From contig NZ_CP119559.1 of assembly GCF_029278565.1 (NCBI RefSeq), positions 744,001-808,000 of the forward strand: a DNA stretch of 64,000 nt, given 5' to 3'. The translations under genes and the position numbers were made by a program. The stretch is from Haloarcula halophila. Lineage in GTDB: Archaea > Halobacteriota > Halobacteria > Halobacteriales > Haloarculaceae. Below the pieces are notes generated by a model. The model saw only the letters and a list, made by a program, of their open reading frames with translations, made no database searches and was not told the origin of the DNA. Positions 8,103 to 16,291 of this stretch are shown piece after piece; positions within the stretch are counted from its first letter, which is position 1, and each line of letters begins with the position of its first letter.

Positions 8103-9974
8103 ATGACCGAGGACTACGACTACGAGGCGCTCGGCCTGGTCGCGGGGCTGGAGATCCACCAGCAGCTCGATACGGCCACGAAGCTGTTCTGTAACTGTCC
8201 GACCCGGATCCGCGAGCCCGAGGAGTCCGACCGGCAGTTCAGCCGCTACCTCCACCCGACGAAGAGCGAACTCGGCGAGATCGACGAGGCGGCCCTCGAA
8301 GAGAGCATGGTCGACCGCGAGTTCGAGTATCTGGCCTACGACTCGACCTGCCTCGTCGAGGAGGACGACGAACCGCCACACCGGGTCGACCGTGAAGCCA
8401 TGGAGACGACGCTGGAGATCGCACAGCTACTGGAGATGAACGTCGTCGACCAGGTCCACGTCATGCGCAAGATCGTCGTCGACGGCTCCAACACCACCGG
8501 GTTCCAGCGGTCGATGCTGGTCGCCAACGACGGCACGATCGAGACCAGCGAGGGGGATGTCGGCATCGAAGACATGCTTCTGGAAGAGGAGTCCTGCCAG
8601 CGGATCGAGGAAACCGAGGAGGGGGTCCGATTCTCGCTGGATCGGCTCGGCATCCCGCTGGTCGAGATCGGGACGAAACCGGACATCCGCTCGCCCGAGC
8701 AGGCCCGCGAGGCCGCCGAGCGGATCGGGATGTTGCTACGCTCGACCGGCCAGGTCAAGCGGGGGCTGGGGACCATCCGCCAGGACGTCAACGTCTCCAT
8801 CGCCGAGGGCGCTCGTATCGAACTGAAAGGCGTCCAGAGCCTCGACGACATCGACGACATCGTCCGCAACGAGGTCCGCCGGCAGGTCGAACTGCTGGAT
8901 ATCGCCGACGAACTCGACGAACGCGGCGCGGCAGTCGGGGACCCCGAAGACGTAACCGAGGTCTTCGAGGACACCGACTCCGGCGTCGTCCGCGGTGCGC
9001 TGGACGACGGCGGCGCGGTGACGGCGGTCCTGCTCTCGGGGTTCGACGGCCTGGTCGGCCGGGAGATCCAGCCCGACCGACGGCTCGGCACAGAGTTCTC
9101 GGACCACGCGAAACGCCACGGCGCCGGCGGCATCTTCCACACCGACGAACTGCCGGCCTACGGCGTCACCGAGGCCGAGGTCGAATCCCTCCGGGAGGCC
9201 GTCGGTGCCGACCCGGAGGACGCCGTCGCCATCGTCGCCGACGATCCGGAGACCGCCGACCTCGCCATCGACGCCGTCGCAGAGCGCGCCGAGACGGCGA
9301 TGGAGGGGGTCCCCGAGGAGACCCGTGACGCCAACGACGACGCCACCTCCCGGTACCTCCGTCCGCTCCCGGGCGCGGCGCGGATGTACCCGGAGACCGA
9401 CGTTCCCCCCGTCGAACCCGACGTGACCGACGTCGAGACGCCGGAACTGCTGACCGAGAAAGTCCAGCGCTACGAGGCCGACCACGGACTCGACGCCGGA
9501 CTGGCCGAACAGGTCGCCTACGGCCAGCGCTGGCCGCTGTTCGAGGCCGTCGTCGACGAGGGCGTCGATCCGACGCTCGCGGCCGGGGTGCTGGAGTCGA
9601 CGCTGACTGAACTGCGCCGTGACGACGTGCCCGTCGGGAACCTGACCGACGAGCACCTGCGGGCGACGTTACTGTTGGTCGACGGCGGGGACGTTCCCCG
9701 CGAGGGGATCGAGGACCTGCTGACCGCACTGGCGGAGAACCCCGATCTGACCGCCGAAGCGGCCGTCGAGCAGGAGGACCTCGGTGGTGTCAGCGAGGAC
9801 GAGGTCCGCGAAGCTGTCGTCGAAGTCGTCGAACGGAACGGCGACCAGATCGAGGCCGAGGGGATGGGCGCGTTCTCGGCGCTCATGGGCGAGTGTATGG
9901 GCGCGCTCCGTGGGAAGGCCGACGGGGACACGGTCAGCGACGTGTTGCGCCAGGAGATCCAGCAACGGGTCTGA
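8103..9974 (+). CDS. gatE: Glu-tRNA(Gln) amidotransferase subunit E
   Basis: Archaeal GatE, which with GatD converts Glu-tRNA(Gln) to Gln-tRNA(Gln) using ammonia from GatD. 623 aa from the ATG at 8103. N-terminal GatB/E kinase-like cradle begins LVAGLEIHQQLDTATKLFC and includes the zinc-binding Cys pair FCNCP; residues ~110-215 hold GSNTTGFQRSML and RFSLDRLGIPLVEIGT. The region ~265-400 is the AspRS-type GAD insertion that distinguishes GatE from GatB (LSGFDGLVGREIQPDRRLG, GGIFHTDELPAYG). The C-terminal ~150 residues are the YqeY-like tRNA-binding tail (GVSEDEVREAVVEVVERNG). A T-rich TATA element at ~8069-8076 lies ~30 bp upstream. Confidence 0.97.
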   Translation: MTEDYDYEALGLVAGLEIHQQLDTATKLFCNCPTRIREPEESDRQFSRYLHPTKSELGEIDEAALEESMVDREFEYLAYDSTCLVEEDDEPPHRVDREAMETTLEIAQLLEMNVVDQVHVMRKIVVDGSNTTGFQRSMLVANDGTIETSEGDVGIEDMLLEEESCQRIEETEEGVRFSLDRLGIPLVEIGTKPDIRSPEQAREAAERIGMLLRSTGQVKRGLGTIRQDVNVSIAEGARIELKGVQSLDDIDDIVRNEVRRQVELLDIADELDERGAAVGDPEDVTEVFEDTDSGVVRGALDDGGAVTAVLLSGFDGLVGREIQPDRRLGTEFSDHAKRHGAGGIFHTDELPAYGVTEAEVESLREAVGADPEDAVAIVADDPETADLAIDAVAERAETAMEGVPEETRDANDDATSRYLRPLPGAARMYPETDVPPVEPDVTDVETPELLTEKVQRYEADHGLDAGLAEQVAYGQRWPLFEAVVDEGVDPTLAAGVLESTLTELRRDDVPVGNLTDEHLRATLLLVDGGDVPREGIEDLLTALAENPDLTAEAAVEQEDLGGVSEDEVREAVVEVVERNGDQIEAEGMGAFSALMGECMGALRGKADGDTVSDVLRQEIQQRV

Positions 9975-10031
9975 GTTCCGCTGAACGTCCGGATACTCGT
10001 CGTCCCGACTCTCCACGGCGTATCGAGTGTC

Positions 10032-10754
10032 TCAATCGGAACCACGTTCGATCCGCTGTCTGGCTTGCCGGAGCAGTCCGCGCATCGTGCGGGTCTCCCG
10101 TCCGGTCGGCCGAGCGCGGCCGAGCAGCCGACGGAACATCCGGCGTGTCTTCGCCTGTTTTTCCTCGGTATGCTCGATAGCGTCCAGGAACCGTCCGAAC
10201 TCGTCGTGAAGCCCCTCGACGGCTGCAGCCTCCGCAGTCGTATGCAGCGAGTCGGGGTGTTGGTTGCGCTCGACGGTCAGTTCCCGAAGCTCGTAGAGGA
10301 CGATCGTCGCGGCCTGGCCGAGGTTCAACACCGGATAGTCGGCGCTCGCGGGGATCGAACAGATCTCGTCACAGCGGGCCAGTTCGTCGTTGTAGAGGCC
10401 GACCCGCTCGCGGCCGAAGACGACACAGACGTCACCGTCGACATCCTGGAGCGACGCCGCCAGGTCGCTGGGGGTCACCGCGGGATACCGGACGTGGTTG
10501 TTCGCGTCCTCGTTCGGGACGGCTGTACAGGCGACGGTGTGGTAATGCTCGACGAGATGATCGAAGGAGACGGTCCGGGCCGCCGGAAGGATGTCCTCGC
10601 GTGCTTGCCCAGCGAACCCGTAGGCCTCCCCGTCGGGGTCCAACTCCGGCGGGTCGACGAGCAACAACTCCGAGAGGCCGAAGTTCTTCATCGACCGGGC
10701 GATGGTGCCGACGTTACCCGGCGTCTCGGCGTCGACGACGGCGACGGCGATCAT
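10032..10754 (-). CDS. SPOUT-family RNA methyltransferase (TrmJ-like)
   Basis: 240-aa SpoU/TrmH-family methyltransferase that would 2'-O-methylate tRNA or rRNA with SAM; the closest assignment is TrmJ, which modifies tRNA position 32. Motif 1 AVVDAETPGNVGTIARSM lies at the N terminus; the trefoil-knot SAM motifs are VCVVFGRERVGLYNDEL and IPASADYPVLNLGQAATIV. The C-terminal ~70 residues form a helical arm (DEFGRFLDAIEHTEEKQAKT). The ATG at 10754 is chosen because it starts the conserved domain and overlaps the upstream stop as ATGA; a longer frame upstream lies inside the neighbour gene and is not coding. Convergent with gatE. Confidence 0.92.
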   Translation of the reverse strand: MIAVAVVDAETPGNVGTIARSMKNFGLSELLLVDPPELDPDGEAYGFAGQAREDILPAARTVSFDHLVEHYHTVACTAVPNEDANNHVRYPAVTPSDLAASLQDVDGDVCVVFGRERVGLYNDELARCDEICSIPASADYPVLNLGQAATIVLYELRELTVERNQHPDSLHTTAEAAAVEGLHDEFGRFLDAIEHTEEKQAKTRRMFRRLLGRARPTGRETRTMRGLLRQARQRIERGSD

Positions 10755-11269
10755 ACGTCCAGATCGTCCAGGTCGATGTCGATCGAGTCGAGGTCGTCCT
10801 CGTCGACCTGGTCCAGTTCCTCCTCGATGCCGGGGATCGCCTCCGATCGCGGTGGTGCGTCGGGAACGGCAGTCGGGTCCTCGTCGACGTGTTCGAGCCC
10901 CTCGTAGTCGTCGGGCGCACGACCGCCCTCGACGAACCACTCGTGGAAGGCCCGGCGCATCTCCGTCTCTCCGGCGTATTCCTCGCCGCCGAGTTCACGG
11001 AACCAGTAGATGAAATCGGGTTCGTGGGCCGAACAGAGAACCACCTCCCCGTTCGGTTCGCCGTAGATGACTTCCGCGACGTTACACGCCTCCGTCGCGG
11101 CGCCTTCGACCATCCGGCAGGCGTCACAGGGGTCGACGACCCGCCGCGCGAGGATCAGCAGACGCTGTCGTGTCTCCGGGTCTAGCGTCCCGAGCGGCCG
11201 GATGCGGCCGTTCTCGTCGAGGATATCGTCGTCGAACCGCCACCCTCGAAGCCCGATGTTGACCTTCAT
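10751..11269 (-). CDS. Conserved haloarchaeal protein of unknown function
   Basis: 172-aa soluble acidic protein, beginning MKVNIGLRGWRFDDDILDE. The centre has a Cys cluster (DPCDACRM, EACNVAEV, LCSAHEPDF) suggestive of a metal site, and the last ~40 residues are extremely acidic (DQVDEDDLDSIDIDLDDLDV). I recognise it only as a conserved haloarchaeal family without known function. It is translationally coupled to the SPOUT methyltransferase by ATGA, so a role in RNA modification or in presenting substrate to that enzyme is possible (inference). It is the first gene of the pair; the 298-bp divergent region to mptE holds the promoter. Confidence 0.85.
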   Translation of the reverse strand: MKVNIGLRGWRFDDDILDENGRIRPLGTLDPETRQRLLILARRVVDPCDACRMVEGAATEACNVAEVIYGEPNGEVVLCSAHEPDFIYWFRELGGEEYAGETEMRRAFHEWFVEGGRAPDDYEGLEHVDEDPTAVPDAPPRSEAIPGIEEELDQVDEDDLDSIDIDLDDLDV

Positions 11270-11445
11270 ATCGCGCCGTAGTCGGCTCCGAGACTAAAAG
11301 AGCGCGGTGTGGCGTCGTGTCGGGTGCGCCCGCGTCAGACAACTGGTCGGTCGGCCGGGTCGAACAGCACAGATTCCCCTGTGAACCCGTAACACCGTCA
11401 GACACACGTCTGCTCGGTCCGTGACAAAGTGGTGGGTAAGAGAAA

Positions 11446-11452
11446 ACTTATA
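11446..11452 (+). promoter_or_regulatory. TATA box upstream of the hairpin RNA
   Basis: ACTTATA in the AT-rich stretch 11441-11453, ~120 bp before mptE; predicted start near 11475, immediately before the hairpin at 11480-11527. Confidence 0.5.
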
Positions 11453-11479
11453 CCGGATGCGTCAGAACGAGAGGGTGAA

Positions 11480-11527
11480 AGCCGAAAGGGCACCCGGGTA
11501 GGGGTACACGGACGTGCCATTTCGGCT
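11480..11527 (+). ncRNA. Candidate structured RNA / hairpin upstream of mptE
   Basis: A 48-nt near-continuous stem-loop. AGCCGAAA (11480-11487) pairs with TTTCGGCT (11520-11527); after one G/A mismatch GGCAC (11489-11493) pairs with GTGCC (11514-11518); then CCG (11494-11496) with CGG (11109-type position 11509-11511) and GTA (11498-11500) with TAC (11505-11507) closing a GGGG loop. A TATA element at 11446-11452 predicts a transcript start ~5 nt before the hairpin. A second TATA element (GCTTTATC, 11534-11541) lies between the hairpin and mptE at the right distance for leaderless mptE mRNA, so the hairpin may be a separate small RNA or a 5' regulatory element on a longer mptE transcript. No known RNA family was recognised. 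Confidence 0.45.
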
Positions 11528-11567
11528 AAATCCGCTTTATCTCGGAACTGACGGGACAGCGATAGCT

Positions 11568-12257
11568 ATGGACTACAACACGTGGGAACCGGTCTACGCC
11601 GCACTGCTAGAGGAGTTCGGCTACGGCCGTGACGGCGACGAACGGGCACGGGACAGACTCGCCGAACTGGTCGGTACCGCCGAGACGTACGACCCGACTG
11701 ACCTGGCCGGAAACGGTGCGACCGTCGCGATCGCCGGTGCGGGTCCGTCACTGGAAGCCGAGGCCGACCGGGCCGCGGCGGCGGGTCTGGTGTTCGCCGC
11801 TTCGACGGCGGCCGATCGGCTGGAAGCGGTCGGTGTCGGCGTCGACTGTCAGGTGACCGACCTGGACAAGACCCCCGAGACGACCCGGGCGTTGAGCGAA
11901 TCCGGTACCCCCGTCGCCGTCCACGCCCACGGCGACAACGTCCCGGCCGTCGAGCGTCACGTCCCGTCGCTCGAACTCTCCGCCGTCGTCCCGACGACGC
12001 AGGCCGAACCGACGCCTCCCGTGATGAACTTCGGCGGGTTCACCGACGGGGACCGCGCGGCGTTTCTCGCGGATCACTTCGGTGCGGCCGAACTGGTTTT
12101 CGTCGGCTGGGACTTCGACGATCCCGATGTCGACCGGGAGAAACGGGAGAAATTGCGGTGGGCCGAGCGGCTCCTCCACTGGCTCGAACGACGCCGTGAC
12201 GAACGGTTTGCGGTGCTGGACGGTCGGCGTGACGATATCGAACCCATCGATGGGTGA
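11568..12257 (+). CDS. mptE: 6-hydroxymethylpterin diphosphokinase, MptE-like
   Basis: 229-aa member of the archaeal MptE/DUF115 family that pyrophosphorylates 6-hydroxymethyl-7,8-dihydropterin, the step before dihydropteroate synthesis in folate and methanopterin pathways. Visible features: Rossmann-like GATVAIAGAGPSLEAEAD (phosphate loop), FAASTAADRLEAVGVG, VTDLDKTPETT, VHAHGDN, NFGGFTDGDRA, FVGWDFDDPDV, and the C-terminal KREKLRWAERLLHWL. The ATG at 11568 starts at MDYNTWEP, the usual N terminus, with TATA at 11534-11541; an in-frame GTG at 11514 lies inside a hairpin and is rejected. Its neighbours include FolP and FolA, which supports a tetrahydrofolate role. Confidence 0.92.
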   Translation: MDYNTWEPVYAALLEEFGYGRDGDERARDRLAELVGTAETYDPTDLAGNGATVAIAGAGPSLEAEADRAAAAGLVFAASTAADRLEAVGVGVDCQVTDLDKTPETTRALSESGTPVAVHAHGDNVPAVERHVPSLELSAVVPTTQAEPTPPVMNFGGFTDGDRAAFLADHFGAAELVFVGWDFDDPDVDREKREKLRWAERLLHWLERRRDERFAVLDGRRDDIEPIDG

Positions 12258-12263
12258 GCCCCG

Positions 12264-13373
12264 TCAATCGGTCCGTGAATCGCTCGGCAGCGAGTGCTCG
12301 ACCCGACCAGCGTCGAGGACGACACGGGATGAGAGGTCGGTTTCGTCCCAGGCCGGAAGGCGGGTGTCGGGACCCGGGGGCCGGACACCGGAGACGTACT
12401 CCTCGACCTGTTCGCGCTCCGCGGACCGGTCGTACTCCAGCCCGTTGAACGCCGCATCGGCCGCGTACTGTGACACTAGCCGGCTCGCCGCGTCCCGGTA
12501 GGCGTCGGGCAGCGTCCCGTACTCCGGGTCGATCCCGCCGTCCTCGATGGCCCGAAACAGCGCCTGTCCGACCTGATCGGCCATCCCGGAGAGCCCGCCC
12601 CGGCCGCCGACCGGTTTGTGATCGTGGCGGTGGACGCCGAGGTCCGCCTGTGCGGAGCGGTCGGTGCCGACAGCGTCGAAGGTCTCCCCGAGCAGCCCGA
12701 TCTCCAGGCCCCAAGCACGCTGTGCCCGAAGCCGACGGGCAACGTCGGCGCTAAAGGCGAACTCCCCGGCAAGCGGGTAGCGAAAGGCCGAGAGATAGCG
12801 CACGATCCCGGCGTCGTGTCGATCCTCCAGTGTTCGCAACAACGGTGCGATGAACAGCCGAACCAGCCGCCCGTAGAGGCGTCCGTCCTCGACGCGGGCG
12901 TAGTAGCCCTTGACGAAGTCGTACTCCATCGCGAGGGGCGCGAGGAGACGCTTGACCACCGCCGGAGAGTAGGTGCGGGCGTCGGCGTCGTGGACCACCA
13001 CGTAGTCGGCTCGGTCGGCGGCGACGCCCAGGCCGAGCCAGACGTCCCGTCCTTTCCCGCGCTGGCCGCCGATCCCGTGCCGTTCGAGTCGCGTCTCCAG
13101 CGCCGGCGCATCACACCACAGCGTCGTCACGTCGACGGCGTAGTCGGCGACCCACTCCCGGAACCCCTCGGCGACCTCGGCTGGTGCTCGAAGTGGGACG
13201 ACGATCTCACCCGGGCCGACCGTCTCCAGCGACTCGAAAACGTGCTCGGGCGTAACGGCCGCGATGGATTCGCCGGCGATGGGGACGACGACGGCGCTGT
13301 CGGCGACGGGTGCGTCGGGGAGAGGATCGGTCAGGTCGTGCAGCGTCGTGATCCGCTCTTGTGAGTAGTCCAT
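12264..13373 (-). CDS. GT81-like glycosyltransferase (glucosyl-3-phosphoglycerate synthase-like)
   Basis: 369-aa GT-A-fold glycosyltransferase. Residues ~25-130 are the nucleotide-sugar binding half; the metal-binding DxD is in YVVVHDADARTYSP; the acceptor side carries DFVKGYYARVEDGRLYGR, FRYPLAGEFAFSADVARR and WGLEIGLLGETFD, a pattern shared with GpgS/MpgS enzymes that make glucosyl- or mannosyl-3-phosphoglycerate, precursors of compatible solutes or polysaccharide. Donor and acceptor cannot be told here. It begins one base after the folP stop (13375), so the two genes form one operon although a metabolic link between them is not obvious. No membrane segment is seen. Confidence 0.82.
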   Translation of the reverse strand: MDYSQERITTLHDLTDPLPDAPVADSAVVVPIAGESIAAVTPEHVFESLETVGPGEIVVPLRAPAEVAEGFREWVADYAVDVTTLWCDAPALETRLERHGIGGQRGKGRDVWLGLGVAADRADYVVVHDADARTYSPAVVKRLLAPLAMEYDFVKGYYARVEDGRLYGRLVRLFIAPLLRTLEDRHDAGIVRYLSAFRYPLAGEFAFSADVARRLRAQRAWGLEIGLLGETFDAVGTDRSAQADLGVHRHDHKPVGGRGGLSGMADQVGQALFRAIEDGGIDPEYGTLPDAYRDAASRLVSQYAADAAFNGLEYDRSAEREQVEEYVSGVRPPGPDTRLPAWDETDLSSRVVLDAGRVEHSLPSDSRTD

Positions 13374-13374
13374 C

Positions 13375-14553
13375 TTACCCCTCGATCGCTCGTGTGAGTG
13401 CGGCCCCAGCGGACGTGCCTTCGAGGGCACCTGCCAGCGCGGAGAGTTCGGCGAGCGAGCCACCGACGAGCGCGCCGTCCGAGCCCCCGCGGACCACGAC
13501 ACCCGTGTCGGCGGCCGCCGTCACCAACTCGTCGACCCCGGACGGATCGAGCCCCGAGAGTTCGAAGACACGGCCGACGAACGGCTCCCCCTTCCCCTCG
13601 CTAGCCCCGATCCGCTCGAGGTGCCGGGCGACGTCGCCGGCGCTTCGAACGTCGAGTTCGCTGACGGTCACATCACCCTCGATCGTCCGACCGCGTTCGG
13701 CGAACGCACCGCCGATCTTCGCGGCGTCCAGCGTCTCGGCGACGTCGTGAGTCCGGACGACGTGTGCCCCCCGTTCGATCGCCATCGAGGTCGCCGCGAG
13801 ACTCACCGGCAGTGCCGCCTCGGTCGAGCGGTCCGCCAGCGATCGGAGGAAGTTCTTCCGGTTGATCGAGACGAGGATCGGCTGGCCGAACCCGCGGAAC
13901 TCCCGCAGCCGACGAAACGTCGCCCGGTCGTCTTCGAGGGTCTTGCGCTCGCTCCACCCGCCGAAGGCGGGGTCGACGATGGTCTTGTCCGTCATCCCGT
14001 GCTGTTTGAGTGCCTCGTAGACCCGGTCGACGTAGTCGGCCTGCTGGACCCAGTCAGGTGAGCGAGCAGTCGCCCAGTCGACATCGTCGACAGCGCCGGG
14101 TCGTTCCAGGTCCGGCGGACTCGCCATCTTGCCGACCGCGACGTCGTACTCCCGGCAGACCTCGGGCATCTCCGGATCGGCGAACCCACAGATGTCGTTG
14201 ACCATGTCGAAGCCGGCGTCCAGTGCCGCCTCGGCGACCTCGGCGTACCGGGTTTCGATGGAGAAAACCGCGTCACCGCCGACCGACTGGAGCGTCTCGA
14301 TCGCCGTATCGAGCCGGTCGAGTTCCTGCTCGGCCGAGAGAACGTCGAGGCGCTTGTTCGCCGACTCCAAGCCCACGTCGACGATGTGGGCGCCCTCCCC
14401 GATCAGTTCCTCGTCGACGTAAGCGGCCGCCTCGTCGGGCTCGTCGTAGACGGAGGGATCGTACGGGGATTCCTTGCTGACGTTCAGCACACCCATGATG
14501 CGCGGTGGCTGCTCGTCGCCGATCGCCAGTCCCGCCGCGTCTACCGTGCGCAT
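13375..14553 (-). CDS. folP: Dihydropteroate synthase family protein with C-terminal extension
   Basis: 392-aa TIM-barrel protein of the pterin-binding family, predicted to join 6-hydroxymethyl-dihydropterin diphosphate to p-aminobenzoate. Loop 1 reads MGVLNVSKESPYDPSVYDEP in place of bacterial NVTPDSFSDGG; the pterin site includes HIVDVGLESANKR, MVNDICGFADPEM, ILVSINRKNFLRSL and the terminal HVVRTHDVAET. Barrel ends near residue 270; the remaining ~120 residues (ELDVRSAGDVARHLERI ... VVVRGGSDGALVGG) are an extra domain I do not recognise. Unlike some haloarchaea there is no FolC fusion. First gene of an operon with the glycosyltransferase; folA lies 56 bp upstream on the same strand. Confidence 0.88.
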   Translation of the reverse strand: MRTVDAAGLAIGDEQPPRIMGVLNVSKESPYDPSVYDEPDEAAAYVDEELIGEGAHIVDVGLESANKRLDVLSAEQELDRLDTAIETLQSVGGDAVFSIETRYAEVAEAALDAGFDMVNDICGFADPEMPEVCREYDVAVGKMASPPDLERPGAVDDVDWATARSPDWVQQADYVDRVYEALKQHGMTDKTIVDPAFGGWSERKTLEDDRATFRRLREFRGFGQPILVSINRKNFLRSLADRSTEAALPVSLAATSMAIERGAHVVRTHDVAETLDAAKIGGAFAERGRTIEGDVTVSELDVRSAGDVARHLERIGASEGKGEPFVGRVFELSGLDPSGVDELVTAAADTGVVVRGGSDGALVGGSLAELSALAGALEGTSAGAALTRAIEG

Positions 14554-14609
14554 GATCGATCGGTAGGACTGCGCAGGGTAAGCGTTGGCGGTTGCGGCGG
14601 CTCGCGTCG

Positions 14610-15107
14610 CTACCGTCGGGCGGTCGACGGTGGCTGTGGGTCCTCGTTCGTGTACGCCACGACGGTGAACTCGTCGTAGCGCTCGCGGTCGGTGACGCTC
14701 CAGTCGGTTCCCAGATACGGAAACACCGCCGCACCGGTCTCGTACTCCGGGAGTTCGGAGACGAGTGCCCGGTCGGCGTAGGGAAGGAACATCGAGTAGA
14801 TCGACTGGCCGCCGATGACATAGCCCCTCTCGCTACGCTCGTCGACCGCGTCGATCGCGTCGGGCACGGAGGAGACGAACGTCGTCTCAACTGCGTCGTA
14901 CTCCCCGGGCGTGCTCGTGACGACGACGGGATGTGTCCCCTCGACGTCCGTCATGCTCGCCCAGGTGCGACGCCCGACGATCACCGGGTGCCCGGCGACG
15001 CGGGTCTTGTACTGGCGCTCGTCCTGCTCGTAGTGCCACGGGATCGTCTCGCCGTCGCCGATAGCCCCAGTCCGGGCGACGCCCGCGACCAACACGAGTT
15101 CTGGCAT
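14610..15107 (-). CDS. folA: Dihydrofolate reductase
   Basis: 165-aa DHFR that reduces dihydrofolate to tetrahydrofolate with NADPH. Conserved blocks: GVARTGAIGDGETIPWHYEQDE (the Met20 loop ending IPW; catalytic acid in HYEQDE), HPVIVGRRTWASM (NADPH-binding), PVVVTSTPG, and GYVIGGQSIYSMFL with the GG cis-peptide pair. The start at 15107 gives MPELVLVAGVA, typical for the family; an in-frame ATG at 15134 would add nine residues. Lies just ahead of folP on the same strand and near mptE, forming a folate group. Possible TATA element GTGATTTGC at ~15138. Confidence 0.94.
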   Translation of the reverse strand: MPELVLVAGVARTGAIGDGETIPWHYEQDERQYKTRVAGHPVIVGRRTWASMTDVEGTHPVVVTSTPGEYDAVETTFVSSVPDAIDAVDERSERGYVIGGQSIYSMFLPYADRALVSELPEYETGAAVFPYLGTDWSVTDRERYDEFTVVAYTNEDPQPPSTARR

Positions 15108-15180
15108 ACGATCACATGGGGACCGGGCCGGCAAATCACTGTCTCTCCTATCGGCGTCGTGTTGGGGCTATGACTGACAG

Positions 15181-15187
15181 CTTTATT
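15181..15187 (+). promoter_or_regulatory. TATA box of APH-like kinase gene
   Basis: CTTTATT centred 29 bp before the GTG at 15213, predicting a leaderless transcript. Confidence 0.6.
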
Positions 15188-15212
15188 TGCCCCACCCCCA
15201 TACCGGGTCGTA

Positions 15213-16226
15213 GTGTCGACGCCGGAAGCAGATATCGCAGCGGTCCTTCGGGAGTCCGGTCCCGACCACGACGGGTTCACCTTTGAGACGCCTGGTGGCG
15301 GTCATCAGAGCGATGTCTACATCGTGACGATGGCCCACGGCGGCGAAGAGTACGAGGTGGTTGTGAAGTTCAAACCCGAGGGTAACGTCCCCTTCGAAGT
15401 CGAACCCCGACTCCACGAATACGTCGCCGACCGGACCGACATCCCGGTGCCACGGATTCTCGTCTTCAAACAGGAGCCGACGGTCGACGTCCCGCCGTAT
15501 TTTGTCACCGAGCGAGTTCACGGACACAACCTCGCGACCGAGTTCGGCCAACTCACACAGGACGAGCGCCAACGTGTGATGACACAGGCCGGGCGGGTGC
15601 TGGGGGATATGCACTCCGAGATCGGATTCGAAGCGTTCGGTCGTCTCGACCTGCACAACGACCGGATCATCGTCCGGGACTGGATGGGAAGCTGGCGGGA
15701 CTACTTCGAACAGCTCACCCGAGCACACCTCACCCGGCTCGACGGGACGCCCTTCGAGGGACTGGCGACCCGTGCCCGGGACCGGATCGAACCGGCGTTG
15801 GATATCGTCCCCGAAGACGGGGTCCCGCGGCTGGTCCACGACGACTTCCGGCCGGCGAACCTCCTGTTCGAGCGCGGCACCGAACGACCGATCACGGCGG
15901 TGCTGGACTGGCAGGACGTCCTGGCCGCGCTCCCCGAGTACAACCTCGCACAGACGGAGTTTCTCTTCATCGACTCGTCGTTCGACGATCCACAGATCAA
16001 GGAGACGCTACGTCAGCGGTTCCACACCGGTTACAGGGAGTTCCGGCCGATGGACTTCGCGGACGGCTACGAGGAGCGCCGGCCGCTGTACCAGCTCTCG
16101 ACGCTGCTCTGGCGGATGGCCGGATTTGAGGCCGTCTTCGCCGACGAATCCGGCCTGGCGACGGCCCGTGCCGAGGCCAAATACCGCGAGCAGTTCGAAC
16201 GGTTGATCGACGCACTCCCGACCTGA
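15213..16226 (+). CDS. Aminoglycoside-phosphotransferase-fold kinase
   Basis: 337-aa protein of the APH/choline-kinase fold that phosphorylates a small molecule. N-lobe: GGGHQSDVYIVTMAHGG and the Lys strand VVVKFKPEG. C-lobe catalytic loop LVHDDFRPANLLF (HxDxxxxN) near residue 210 and metal-binding AVLDWQD near 230. Haloarchaea are not aminoglycoside-resistant through such genes as a rule, so a housekeeping substrate (sugar, amino alcohol, cofactor) is more likely than antibiotic resistance. The start is a GTG with a well-placed TATA box; no closer ATG fits. Divergent from folA, single-gene unit. Confidence 0.87.
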   Translation: MSTPEADIAAVLRESGPDHDGFTFETPGGGHQSDVYIVTMAHGGEEYEVVVKFKPEGNVPFEVEPRLHEYVADRTDIPVPRILVFKQEPTVDVPPYFVTERVHGHNLATEFGQLTQDERQRVMTQAGRVLGDMHSEIGFEAFGRLDLHNDRIIVRDWMGSWRDYFEQLTRAHLTRLDGTPFEGLATRARDRIEPALDIVPEDGVPRLVHDDFRPANLLFERGTERPITAVLDWQDVLAALPEYNLAQTEFLFIDSSFDDPQIKETLRQRFHTGYREFRPMDFADGYEERRPLYQLSTLLWRMAGFEAVFADESGLATARAEAKYREQFERLIDALPT

Positions 16227-16257
16227 TTCGGCGGTATCGTTCGCTCCCGAAAGAGCC

Positions 16258-16268
16258 AAATTTTATAC
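16258..16268 (+). promoter_or_regulatory. TATA box upstream of the CARDB/ABC operon
   Basis: AAATTTTATAC centred near 16263, predicting a transcript start at ~16290, exactly at the ATG of a 26-codon upstream ORF rather than at the main start (16360). Confidence 0.6.
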
Positions 16269-16291
16269 GACGTGTAGCCGCAGGGGCGACT

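Noticed and set aside
11514-11567. GTG-started N-terminal extension of mptE
   Set aside because: Lies in the RNA hairpin and upstream of the TATA box that fits ATG 11568.
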